From assembly GCF_026013365.1 (NCBI RefSeq), contig NZ_JAPDOE010000004.1, positions 344,883 to 408,882 of the forward strand: a stretch of 64,000 nucleotides of DNA, read 5' to 3'. How positions within the stretch are numbered: position 1 is the first letter of the stretch; each line of letters begins with the position of its first letter. The translations under genes were made by a program, and so were the position numbers. The notes below the pieces were generated by a model. It saw only the letters and a list, made by a program, of their open reading frames with translations, had not been told where the DNA came from and made no database searches. Positions 14,767 to 23,484 of the stretch are shown here, piece by piece. This DNA comes from Paenibacillus sp. LS1. GTDB taxonomy: Bacteria > Bacillota > Bacilli > Paenibacillales > Paenibacillaceae.

Positions 14767-16956
14767 CTGTTTAGAAAAAAAGACGGTGAGTTGGGAGCCG
14801 TAACCCTTTTTTTAATATTAATATTGGCCGGAGTCTATATGTTTGTAGCTATATTCATTGATTACGCTCGTATTGCTGCATTCAAGGTGCAGACCGAACG
14901 AATGACACATGCTGCGATGAGATCCGTCATGTCAGCCTATGATACATCACTCCGGGAGTATGGTTTATTTGGGTATGGCGACAGCAGCGGGGATGCGATT
15001 ATGGCTAAAGTGCTGAACGATAGCGTGAAGCCTTCATCCGTAAAAGATGGATTCCCCATTCTGGATATTCAGTGGGATACCACTACGCTGAGTATGGAGC
15101 GCGAACTGGGCAGATACGATATATTTAATCGCCAGATTCAGGAGGATATGAAGTATCGGGCTCCGGTTGATTTTACCCTTGAAGTGATCAATCGGTTCAA
15201 ACCGATATCAGACGAGATGAAGGAAGCCGCGCATACGGTAGACTTGCTAAAAAAATTACAGAAGTTATATGACAAACGTGAAGAACTACTGGACGAAGCC
15301 ATTGCCAATCAGACGCAATCCGCGGAGAAGCTGAAGAATCTTCCAAAGTTGATCATGGACCCGCCTTCACAAGCCATCTATGAAGAAATGTTGGAAGAAA
15401 CACCAGAGACAGCTGCCGAGGCGGCGGCACGTTATGCAGATTATCTAAGCAAGAAACAGGCAGATGAGGGACTGCCGTTCAGAGAGCAACAATACATATT
15501 GGAACTGGCTCGTTATCGGACGGGTGTTGGTAATGTGGTGACAGGCATCAGCATGATCATACAACCGGCGTTACAGACCCATCAAACGAAGCTGGAGGAA
15601 GCACAGTCCAAGATCGAAGAAGCACGCAAGATTAATGAGGAAATGAAACGTGTGATTGCGGAGGGGGAGAACCGTTCACAGAATGCCAGCTATGACAACG
15701 TGGGCAACTCGAATCTGCCTGGAACGATTCCTGCATCTACTGGATCAGGCAGTGAAGCCAGAAGCACACGTTCCCTCGCCTCAGAGCTTGTAAGGGCAGA
15801 TAGCCTATTTGATCAGTTGAAGGCACGTGTGGTTTCACAGAATTCGGACTTCGACAACGTCAGAAGAGACAACATGGATTTGAATAATCAGCTTCGCAAC
15901 GTTACAGGAATGAGTGGGATTCCGATTAAACCCGCGGTCAGACAGGCAAGTCAGATTACCGAACGATATATGGACACATACGTACGCAACGGTCCTGCTA
16001 ACCTCATTCAACAGAGTAAGCAGCAGCTGGAGAGTGGCCGTGGGTCGGATGCCCAGCGGAAAGCGAATGACAAAGAATCCAAAGGGAAATTGAAGGAACT
16101 CAAACGAATCTTGTCGCAAATCCAGAATGGAAGTTCCGGTTCAATGGACGCTTTCAAACAGTTGGAGGAATATTACAACGCTAATATTGCTTTTAACGAG
16201 GCTAGTCGTGAGGAAGCCAAAAAGGCAGAGATTGCGGGTGATCCCTATGAGTCTGGTGGCGATGCCATGAAGGGAATGGACAGTTTGTTTGGCGGGATGT
16301 CAGGTCTGCTGGATAGTCTTGGCGACGAATTGTTTCAGAATGAATATGCTTTAGCCTATTTCAACTCCATGGATTTTGGGCAGCTATTAAACTGGACTGA
16401 AGGTGGTGGAGATGGTGGTGATGTTTTCAAACTGGAGAATCAGGAACTGGAGTATATCGTTTACGGGTTTCATAACCCTTCAGGCAACATCGCTGCTGCA
16501 TATGCAGAGATCTTTGGGATGCGACTGGCTATTCGGACAGCAGAAGGGTTAATTGAGCACAGTAAGCTGGGAAATCCTCTTCTCGTGTTATCTGCGGCAA
16601 TTTTATACGGAATTACAAATGCCATTGCGGATATGGTGAAACTAGCAAAAGAAGGCAGTGTGGAATTGTTCAAGTATATCAAAGTCAAACTGACGTACAG
16701 GGACCATCTCCGGTTGTTTCTCCTGATGCATAGCAACAATGAACGCAAAATGTCCAGAATGCTGGCTCTGATCCGATTGAATACCGGTGTGAACCCGGAT
16801 GAGAAACAAACGTATGCTTCGGGTAACATGCGCAGCAGCATCAAGTTGTGGTTTTTACCAGGGGTAGTTAGAAGCATAGGTGCAGTTATGGGGAGTGCGG
16901 ATCAGGTTGAAGGTGGGCGATTTTTCATTGAACGGAAGGCGGATTATTCCTATTGA
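14767..16956 (+). CDS. Large TadG/DUF5702-like pilus protein with probable CTG start
   Basis: A 729-codon gene. The N-terminus DGELGAVTLFLILILAGVYM is a pilin-like segment (glycine, then a hydrophobic helix). After it comes IDYARIAAFKVQTERMTHAA and a long extracytoplasmic region rich in coiled-coil helices (residues about 250-460, e.g. TKLEEAQSKIEEARKINEEM). A further hydrophobic stretch occurs near residue 610 (NPLLVLSAAILYGITNAIA). The layout fits DUF5702-type proteins of Gram-positive Tad loci. AAGGAGG at 14751-14757 is nine bases before CTG 14767; the nearest standard start, TTG 14791, is 33 bases away and would remove the leader. The start is therefore most likely CTG. Confidence 0.75.
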   Translation: MFRKKDGELGAVTLFLILILAGVYMFVAIFIDYARIAAFKVQTERMTHAAMRSVMSAYDTSLREYGLFGYGDSSGDAIMAKVLNDSVKPSSVKDGFPILDIQWDTTTLSMERELGRYDIFNRQIQEDMKYRAPVDFTLEVINRFKPISDEMKEAAHTVDLLKKLQKLYDKREELLDEAIANQTQSAEKLKNLPKLIMDPPSQAIYEEMLEETPETAAEAAARYADYLSKKQADEGLPFREQQYILELARYRTGVGNVVTGISMIIQPALQTHQTKLEEAQSKIEEARKINEEMKRVIAEGENRSQNASYDNVGNSNLPGTIPASTGSGSEARSTRSLASELVRADSLFDQLKARVVSQNSDFDNVRRDNMDLNNQLRNVTGMSGIPIKPAVRQASQITERYMDTYVRNGPANLIQQSKQQLESGRGSDAQRKANDKESKGKLKELKRILSQIQNGSSGSMDAFKQLEEYYNANIAFNEASREEAKKAEIAGDPYESGGDAMKGMDSLFGGMSGLLDSLGDELFQNEYALAYFNSMDFGQLLNWTEGGGDGGDVFKLENQELEYIVYGFHNPSGNIAAAYAEIFGMRLAIRTAEGLIEHSKLGNPLLVLSAAILYGITNAIADMVKLAKEGSVELFKYIKVKLTYRDHLRLFLLMHSNNERKMSRMLALIRLNTGVNPDEKQTYASGNMRSSIKLWFLPGVVRSIGAVMGSADQVEGGRFFIERKADYSY

Positions 16957-16985
16957 ATAATCGGGATCGTTTCGGTGGAGGGATT

Positions 16986-18017
16986 ATGGATAAGCAGCAA
17001 CTATATGAAAAAGAGAGTGCAAAATTGCATATTCTTTTAACACGAATAATCAGATTGCAACGTTTGAAGTCTCTGAATAAGCAGATGTGTTCTCCGAAAA
17101 AGGAACAGGGAAGCATGGTATTGGAAGCTTCGCTGGTGTTGCCTGTCTTTCTGTTCTTTATCATGTTTCTAATCTTCATTGTGCAAATGACTCTAATCTC
17201 CACAGCGCTGCAAAGTACGGCGGGGGAAGCGGTAAAGCAGCTGTCGACGAAAATATATCCGGTGTCCCTTGTGTTCACACCTTCTGATTCTGCCGGTGGT
17301 GAAGGCTCTGGAGGGGGCTGGAAGATACCTGAGTTGTCTCTAACGGAATGGGCAGAAAGTTATGCTTCTTCTCTACCAGAGCCATTAAGTGATTGGGTGC
17401 GTTCAGCTGCGGCCAGTGGTGAACAACCGCTACAGGAGATCAAGACATCAGTCTTGGAAACGGTGCTTGATCCGACGGTCAAACCGTTGCTTCAACCATT
17501 TATCGAGCCAACTCTGCTGGATATGGAACGTGTGCATGTGAACGGTGTTTCCATACCTGATCTTAAGAACAAAACAAATCCTTATTTCCGACTTGAACTG
17601 AGTTATGAATTGCCGGTAAAAGTACCCTTTCTCAGCAAGTCGCTGCGCATTCAGGCTGCTGCGGCAGAACGGGTATGGATTGGAGATACGGGAGAAGGAT
17701 CAGATGGCAGTGGAGGAGACGGGGATACTGCGGGTTCAGCAACGGTACTGTCTAAGCCTGACCCGGCTTACATAGGCAACAATGCAACGATCAAGGTGAA
17801 GGTAGAACCAGGAGCGACAGCCAACTTAACGATATTTTACAAGTCAGGTGAAAGTTCTGCAAAGCACATCGGTTGGGCCACCGCGGATGAGAATGGAATT
17901 ATTGAATGGAACTGGTTTGTCGGTACTCGGACCACAGAAGGAACATGGAGTTTTGTTGTCGAGACAGGAGACGGTGTCAAGACGGAGACTACGTTTAACG
18001 TGGCCTCCAGAAAATAA
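16986..18017 (+). CDS. Second TadE-like pilus assembly protein
   Basis: About 343 residues. A 45-residue basic leader ends KKEQG, followed by SMVLEASLVLPVFLFFIMF: glycine, then a helix with E at +5, as in TadE proteins. The outside part includes a mostly beta C-terminal region with an Ig-like look (residues about 245-340, YIGNNATIKVKVEPGATANL then TEGTWSFVVETGDG). It could decorate the pilus tip or act in adhesion; that is inference. ATG at 16986 follows GGTGGAGGG; a TTG 11 codons earlier would overlap the previous gene. Confidence 0.75.
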   Translation: MDKQQLYEKESAKLHILLTRIIRLQRLKSLNKQMCSPKKEQGSMVLEASLVLPVFLFFIMFLIFIVQMTLISTALQSTAGEAVKQLSTKIYPVSLVFTPSDSAGGEGSGGGWKIPELSLTEWAESYASSLPEPLSDWVRSAAASGEQPLQEIKTSVLETVLDPTVKPLLQPFIEPTLLDMERVHVNGVSIPDLKNKTNPYFRLELSYELPVKVPFLSKSLRIQAAAAERVWIGDTGEGSDGSGGDGDTAGSATVLSKPDPAYIGNNATIKVKVEPGATANLTIFYKSGESSAKHIGWATADENGIIEWNWFVGTRTTEGTWSFVVETGDGVKTETTFNVASRK

Positions 18018-18035
18018 GAAAGGAGATGATGGAGG

Positions 18036-18545
18036 GTGGAGTGGTTTTACTTTGCCTGTGGCATATACGTCATTGCAGCTTTTATTACAGATATTCGTTC
18101 CATGAAAATTCCAAATCGATTGACTTTACCCGTGACTGCCGCTGGCGTATTAGCCCATATCATATGGGGAGGTTGGGATGGTTTCTTGTTCTCAGCCGCT
18201 GGATTTGCAGCAGGTTTTGGTATTTTATTCTTGATGTATGCAATTGGAGCGGTAGGAGCAGGAGATGTGAAACTGTTTGGTGGTATTGGGGCATGGACGG
18301 GACTCGCTTTTGGCATTCATGTCATTATTTACTCCGTTTTGTATGCGGGAGCAATTGGTCTAGTGATACTTCTATTCCGCAAGGACTCAGCGAAACGGAT
18401 TCGAGGTATGGCAGGTAGTCTTGCAGGTTTTTTCATGCTCGGTTCGCTCAAGCTGGTAAACAAAGAGAAGACATTGAAGTTTCCGTTTATGCTGGCGGTG
18501 TTACCTGGATTTATCACGGTTCTTGTCTCAGGACTTTTCCCTTGA
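18036..18545 (+). CDS. tadV: Type IV prepilin peptidase (TadV/CpaA-like, A24 family)
   Basis: A 169-residue membrane protein of about six helices, the short form without the methylase domain. The two catalytic aspartates are visible: TDIRSMKIPN near residue 20 and GAGDVKLFGG near residue 73. It cleaves the leaders of the Flp pilin and the TadE-like proteins at the membrane. GTG at 18036 has AAAGGAG plus GGAGG upstream. It ends the compact part of the pilus operon. Confidence 0.9.
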   Translation: MEWFYFACGIYVIAAFITDIRSMKIPNRLTLPVTAAGVLAHIIWGGWDGFLFSAAGFAAGFGILFLMYAIGAVGAGDVKLFGGIGAWTGLAFGIHVIIYSVLYAGAIGLVILLFRKDSAKRIRGMAGSLAGFFMLGSLKLVNKEKTLKFPFMLAVLPGFITVLVSGLFP

Positions 18546-18637
18546 TATCAGGAGTCTGGAAAACGTTAGGATAACAGTGATCGAAGATAGCACTGCGATT
18601 GGAGTGGAAGAGTGTGGTGTATTGTAACTCAACTTAT

Positions 18638-18813
18638 ATCAACTAAACTTTTTACACGAGAACGGAGAGGACGAAAAAACCTGAAGAAGCGGAGCGCTCG
18701 CCTTTATCCCCGGATTTCCCCCTTTATAGAAGGGAATCAAGAAATCTGGGGATAACAGCGATCGGAAGGTTGTTCCGTCATCGAAGTACCCAGTGTAACT
18801 TTCTTTAGTTGAT
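18638..18813. repeat. MITE-like palindromic repeat, copy A
   Basis: A 176-bp element bounded by inverted ends ATCAACTAAA (18638-18647) and TTTAGTTGAT (18804-18813), with inner TTACAC/GTGTAA. The core TATCCCCgGATTTC / GAAATCtGGGGATA forms a strong hairpin. The core and the TTTACACG end recur at 48344-48530 in the opposite orientation. A partial direct repeat of one arm (GGATAACAGTGATCG) lies just upstream at about 18569. No coding capacity. It separates tadV from the FHA gene. Confidence 0.65.
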
Positions 18814-18843
18814 CCTATATAGCAATGGAAAGAGAGGATTGGC

Positions 18844-20613
18844 ATGTATGGACTAACGAGAGATTTTATCCGTAACGGCGGAGCGTTCATGGTTTTGGAA
18901 AAAGCAGAAGGGTTACGAATGGAGGAATTGAGCCGGGTGCAGATGGGGATGTTGTCTTCGAATCAAATTCCGCGCCTTCTTCCTGTGCATATTCGTGAAG
19001 TGGATCGGAATGTAACTTTGCAGTATGACATATCAGGCTACAAGATGTTATCTCAGATGTTAAAGTCAAGCAAAATTCAATTGCGTGTTCTGTACGGTCT
19101 GTTATTTCAACTGGCCGATGCCTTCACGGAATGCCGACAATATATGCTGGAACCTCGTAAATTATTGATTCAGGAGGAATACTTGTTCATTAATGGTTCA
19201 TTTGAACAGGGGGAGATTGGGATGGTATATGTACCGATTATGGATACGGTTGAAGTCGATTCGACGCCCCAGCAATTCCGAGAGCTAGTGATCAGACTGA
19301 TGGCCCATGTACAGGAACTGCAGGGAGAAGGCATTCAGCGAGTTCTGCAGTTATGCGACAATGAACGTTGGGATATCAGACAATTGCGAGAGCTTTTGCT
19401 GGAGTTATACGCTGACGAGCAAGAGAATGGAGGAAACGCAGCATTTCTCTCATCCAGAACGTCGGACACAGTGGATGATCCAAGAGGCAATCTTCATTCA
19501 TCGATTTCTGAGCGGGATAACATGCGAGCTACTGGTCATTCTCGACCATATCAACCCAGTGCTCTTTTTCAAAATGCTTCTGTGGAGCCGCAGCTAAATT
19601 TCCGTCAGCCGCAGAAAATGAGTGCTTCTGAGGTTGAAGACATTCCGGAGAGATCCCGAACCTTTCCAGGCAGACGCCCATCTGGACAATCTTCATTGGC
19701 GGGCTCAAACAGCGTTGATCAGGGATCGGGTAACTCGTATGACTCGTTAGAGCATGTTGATATCGAAGTAGAGCAAAAGTCCGGATCGTCCAAAGTAACG
19801 TATATCATATTAGGCTGCATGGTGGCTATGGCATTAGTATGGAGATTCATATACATGGAGCAACCAGGACAGACACAGATGATCTTATCAGCGTTACTCA
19901 GCCTCGGCTTGCTGGGTGTAGCAGGATGGACATGGAAGCGCAGCAGGGTGAACCCTGAGACTGGCAAAGAGAACAAGCGGTCTTTTTCATTCAGCCTAGG
20001 CAAGAACAAAGACAAGCAAACGGAAGCTGAAGAGGAACTATTTCAGGAGAGTTGGCGCTGGAATACAGCTGATAGGTCTGAGGAACGTGTAAACCAAGCG
20101 GTTGAATCCGATTCAGAAGGTAGTGTGCATTCCCGTTTTCAAAATCTGCATATGACCACTGACCATTCCGAACTACCATTCGTTCAGCACCAGGATAGAA
20201 CAGTAGCTTCAACTTCGGAGTTAATCCGACATAATACAGTTGCGGAAGCAACCGTGAATTTGCAGAATCTGACTCCAGGCAACAATATATCGGCAGGCCC
20301 GGTGGTACCCGCATTTTATCTTGAACGAAGATCCGGAAGCGGTGACCAAGAACGGATGGATGTGCAGGGAGCGTCTTTTGTAATCGGAAGATCAGTAGAC
20401 ATGGTTCAGTGGGTGGATACAGCGACCGGTGTGTCCCGTGCTCATGTGGAATTGAGCCGGAACAAATCGGGCTATGTGATTAAGGATCTGGGTTCCGTCA
20501 ATGGAACCATTCTTCAGGGCAATATTCTTGCTCCGTATAAGGAGTATCCATTGGCGGATGGAGACACATTTACACTTGCGGAATCAGTTTACACTTATCG
20601 GTCGATTGGATAA
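18844..20613 (+). CDS. DUF6382-like and FHA-domain membrane protein
   Basis: A 589-residue protein. The N-terminal about 200 residues resemble the DUF6382 domain found beside Gram-positive Tad loci (LYGLLFQLADAFTECRQYML, DTVEVDSTPQQFRELV). A polar linker follows, then two membrane helices at about residues 322-358 (VTYIILGCMVAMALVW and MILSALLSLGLLGVAGWTW). A C-terminal FHA domain occupies about 505-589, with FVIGRS, VSRAHVEL and LGSVNGT, the phosphothreonine-binding residues. It probably senses phosphorylation at the membrane and regulates or assembles the pilus; the position after the Tad genes supports this. ATG at 18844 has AGAGAGGA upstream. Confidence 0.8.
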   Translation: MYGLTRDFIRNGGAFMVLEKAEGLRMEELSRVQMGMLSSNQIPRLLPVHIREVDRNVTLQYDISGYKMLSQMLKSSKIQLRVLYGLLFQLADAFTECRQYMLEPRKLLIQEEYLFINGSFEQGEIGMVYVPIMDTVEVDSTPQQFRELVIRLMAHVQELQGEGIQRVLQLCDNERWDIRQLRELLLELYADEQENGGNAAFLSSRTSDTVDDPRGNLHSSISERDNMRATGHSRPYQPSALFQNASVEPQLNFRQPQKMSASEVEDIPERSRTFPGRRPSGQSSLAGSNSVDQGSGNSYDSLEHVDIEVEQKSGSSKVTYIILGCMVAMALVWRFIYMEQPGQTQMILSALLSLGLLGVAGWTWKRSRVNPETGKENKRSFSFSLGKNKDKQTEAEEELFQESWRWNTADRSEERVNQAVESDSEGSVHSRFQNLHMTTDHSELPFVQHQDRTVASTSELIRHNTVAEATVNLQNLTPGNNISAGPVVPAFYLERRSGSGDQERMDVQGASFVIGRSVDMVQWVDTATGVSRAHVELSRNKSGYVIKDLGSVNGTILQGNILAPYKEYPLADGDTFTLAESVYTYRSIG

Positions 20614-20625
20614 GCTGTAGTTCAA

Positions 20626-21537
20626 TCAGTCAGATAAGCCGCGGTGCTTCAGATCCTCCAGAGCCTCGGTTAAGGTAGGGAAGGTGAATTGGAATCCGTG
20701 GTCGAGTGCTTTTTGCGGGATAACTCGTTGCCCTTGAAGCACAACAACGGATAGTTCACCAACCAAGGTTTTAATCAGGAAGCTGGGTACGGGGAACCAG
20801 TGAGGGCGATGATACACCTTACCCACCGTGCGACCAAATTCATCATTGGTAACGGGATTTGGTGTGGAAGCATTCACAGGCCCGGAAATCTGTTTGTTCT
20901 GAATAGTGAAGTCAATCAGTCTGACGATATCCATAATGTGAATCCAGCTAGTCCATTGCTTGCCACTGCCAATTTTGCCACCAACACCTAGCATATAAGG
21001 CAGTTTCATCAATGGAAAAGCCCCTCTTTTATGTCCAAGAACCAGACTTACCCGAATTTTAACGAGTCTAACATTTTTGATTGCATCTGCAGCAACTTCC
21101 CATTGTTCCGAGACCCGGGACGGGAAGTTCATGGATTTTTGCGGACTGCTCTCGTCGAAGGTTTCATTAGGGGAGGTTCCATAGATGGCCATGGCAGAAG
21201 CCTGAACAACCACTTCTGGCTTTTGTTCCAAAGATTCCACCAATCGGGCTACCCGTGCTACGGTTGTTACTCTGGATTCAACAATCTCCAGCTTCGCCTT
21301 GGTTGTCCAACGTTGATTCAGCGTTTCTCCGGCAAGGTTAACGAGAGCGTCCATACCTTCCAGCAAGTGAGGTTGTTCTTCGACTTGTTCCCACGATATA
21401 TATGTAAGATTTTTACTTGGATTATGCAAGTCAGGCAGATTTCGTGTAATAACTTTCACATGGTGCCCGGCTTGCAGCCAGTAATCTACAAGTGCTCCTC
21501 CCACAAATCCGGTACCTCCACAAATGGCAATTTTCAT
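20626..21537 (-). CDS. TIGR01777-family NAD(P)-dependent epimerase
   Basis: About 303 residues, an extended SDR protein. The Rossmann motif is CGGTGFVGGALVDYW at the N-terminus, followed by DALVNLAGETLNQRW and a C-terminal DUF1731-like end (VPSFLIKTLVGELSVVVLQGQRVIPQKAL), together diagnostic of the YfcH/SulA-like TIGR01777 family. The substrate is unknown. ATG at 21537 (MKIAICGG) is preferred because GAGAGG lies nine bases upstream; the ATG three codons earlier abuts it. Convergent with the FHA gene, with only 12 bases between stop codons. Confidence 0.88.
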   Translation of the reverse strand: MKIAICGGTGFVGGALVDYWLQAGHHVKVITRNLPDLHNPSKNLTYISWEQVEEQPHLLEGMDALVNLAGETLNQRWTTKAKLEIVESRVTTVARVARLVESLEQKPEVVVQASAMAIYGTSPNETFDESSPQKSMNFPSRVSEQWEVAADAIKNVRLVKIRVSLVLGHKRGAFPLMKLPYMLGVGGKIGSGKQWTSWIHIMDIVRLIDFTIQNKQISGPVNASTPNPVTNDEFGRTVGKVYHRPHWFPVPSFLIKTLVGELSVVVLQGQRVIPQKALDHGFQFTFPTLTEALEDLKHRGLSD

Positions 21538-21697
21538 ATCAAACATCCTCTCTGTATTTTCACTGCGCTGACGTACACCCTTGAATCGACAAACAGCCCC
21601 GGACGGTAAGCAATGCCTGTTGGGAACGACTTACCTGACGGAGCATATCTGTATCTAATTAACCAAATCCATATATGGTTTAACTCATCTTTGTGAT

Positions 21698-22165
21698 TTA
21701 TTTAATCAAGTGTTGATAAGGGGAATAATCAATTTTGTTTTTCTCCAGAAATTTTACCAAAAACTTATTATCCCGCTTCGGTGTGGCAATAATGTATCCT
21801 TTGATGCAATGATCTCTCGAAACTTCCGTGGCGCTGTCTTCAACTGCAATTTTACCAATCTCTGCAGCAATGGAATGCTTAGCGATGTCACGAAATGGCC
21901 CAGGCACAGGCTCCACAAGTTGATCCAAAAAAGCTTTGGCTTCATCGGTCCATAAGTGACGGCTGGCTTCAACCCAATAATTCTGCCAATCCAGTTTGGA
22001 CTTTCCGTCTGCTTTTGGTAGCACTTTCAAAAACTTGCGCATCATAAAAAATCCACCGATACACATGCTGCCGAGCAATAAAAAAGTCCAGAATGCGATC
22101 GTATTCATAAACCAATTGCTGGGGGAACTGCTGGTCAGTATCATCGCGTAGGAGTCGAAAATCAT
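21698..22165 (-). CDS. DUF2621-like membrane protein
   Basis: 155 residues: an N-terminal membrane helix (FWTFLLLGSMCIGGFFMM), then a soluble domain with WTDEAKAFLDQLVEPVPGPFRDIAKHSIAAEI and an ending FLEKNKIDYSPYQHLI. I place it in DUF2621, a Bacillales family without known function; this is a memory-based assignment. The middle segment resembles the PCP-red/light-independent reductase-like helical fold (AEAxxxLxxVPxxxRxxAR). ATG at 22165 has GAGGTGA upstream, so the longer start at 22186 is not used. Confidence 0.65.
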   Translation of the reverse strand: MIFDSYAMILTSSSPSNWFMNTIAFWTFLLLGSMCIGGFFMMRKFLKVLPKADGKSKLDWQNYWVEASRHLWTDEAKAFLDQLVEPVPGPFRDIAKHSIAAEIGKIAVEDSATEVSRDHCIKGYIIATPKRDNKFLVKFLEKNKIDYSPYQHLIK

Positions 22166-22334
22166 TACGGAGTCACCTCGGTTCATTGATTTTCACGGAA
22201 AGACGGATTTCGCCCACCATGTTCCACATATTAGCTGCCAAAAATAGCTTCTATCCCGAATTATAGCGCATTTCTAGATTTATTTCGATAATCGCGTTAG
22301 AATAAGGGATAATTCAGATTAAGGGGGATCATCA

Positions 22335-23441
22335 ATGCTGAAAATCGGCTCCCACGTGTCCTTTTCGGACAAGGGATTATTGAGTGCAACGAAGGAAGCG
22401 TCCTCGTACGGTTCCAGTTCGTTTATGATATATACGGGTGCACCACAGAATACACGTCGCAAGCCAATTGAGTCCATGTATATTGAAGAAGGCAAGCTTG
22501 CCATGCAAGAGGGTGGAATGGAAGATATCGTTGTCCATGCACCGTACATTGTTAATCTTGGCTCATACAAAGATAACACGTTTAGACTTGCTGTAGATTT
22601 CCTTCAGGAAGAGATTCGTCGGACACATGCTATTGGTGTGAAAAACATCGTATTACATCCCGGCGCATTTACAGACAAAGATGCCCACTATGGGATCGGA
22701 CGGATCGCAGAAGGGTTGAATGAAGTGCTGGAGGGTGTGAAAGAGACGGATGTAAACATCGCTCTGGAGACCATGGCTGGCAAAGGTACGGAGATGGGTC
22801 GCAGTTTCGAAGAGATTGCCCAGATCATCGAGAAAGTAACGTATAACGAGCGCCTGACTGTGTGCATGGATACATGTCACATTCATGATGCCGGATATGA
22901 TATTGTTAATGATTTTGACGGTGTACTGGAACAATTCGATCGCACGGTAGGACTTGACCGCATTGCCGTAATGCATATTAATGATAGTAAGAATGCTGTG
23001 GGTGCGCACAAGGACCGTCATACACCAATTGGCTCTGGCTGGATCGGGTTTGAAGCGATTAACCACATCGTCAACCATGAGAAGCTTCAAGGACGTCCAT
23101 TTATTCTGGAGACACCTTGGATTGGTAAAGAGGCCAAGACACAGCGTCCAATGTATGAGGTGGAGATTGCGCTGCTTCGTGGGGATGTTGCCGGTCGATT
23201 CGGCCAGGATTTCCTGACAGAAGTAGAACAGTTGCAACACTTTTTCAAAGGTAAAGAGATTGAGTCTCGTTCGTATATTCTGGATGTGTGGACGTTGCTC
23301 AAAAATGATGCCAAAGCCAAAAAGGCAGATCCGCGCGAACCGCTGGAACGCCTCTATGACATGGTGACTGAAGCTGCACTATTCCCGCATTTGAATGAAG
23401 AACAACTGAATCATCGCTTGATTGCATGGCTTGCGGGTTAA
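22335..23441 (+). CDS. nfo: Endonuclease IV (AP endonuclease) with C-terminal extension
   Basis: A 368-residue protein. The first about 285 residues are a TIM-barrel endonuclease IV: KIGSHVSFSDKGLL, VVHAPYIVNLGS, IVLHPGAF, NIALETMAGKG, CMDTCHIHDAGYDI, MHINDSK..GAHKDRHTPIGSG and FILETPW, with the zinc-binding His/Glu/Asp residues in place. It cuts at abasic sites in base excision repair. The last about 80 residues go beyond the usual 280-300-residue length and are helical and charged (FFKGKEIESRSYILDV). ATG at 22335 follows AAGGGGGATC. A 43-base gap leads to purU. Confidence 0.93.
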   Translation: MLKIGSHVSFSDKGLLSATKEASSYGSSSFMIYTGAPQNTRRKPIESMYIEEGKLAMQEGGMEDIVVHAPYIVNLGSYKDNTFRLAVDFLQEEIRRTHAIGVKNIVLHPGAFTDKDAHYGIGRIAEGLNEVLEGVKETDVNIALETMAGKGTEMGRSFEEIAQIIEKVTYNERLTVCMDTCHIHDAGYDIVNDFDGVLEQFDRTVGLDRIAVMHINDSKNAVGAHKDRHTPIGSGWIGFEAINHIVNHEKLQGRPFILETPWIGKEAKTQRPMYEVEIALLRGDVAGRFGQDFLTEVEQLQHFFKGKEIESRSYILDVWTLLKNDAKAKKADPREPLERLYDMVTEAALFPHLNEEQLNHRLIAWLAG

Positions 23442-23484
23442 CCCCCGCAGGTCATGGCTTAATTGAAGGAGGAAGAATAACCCG

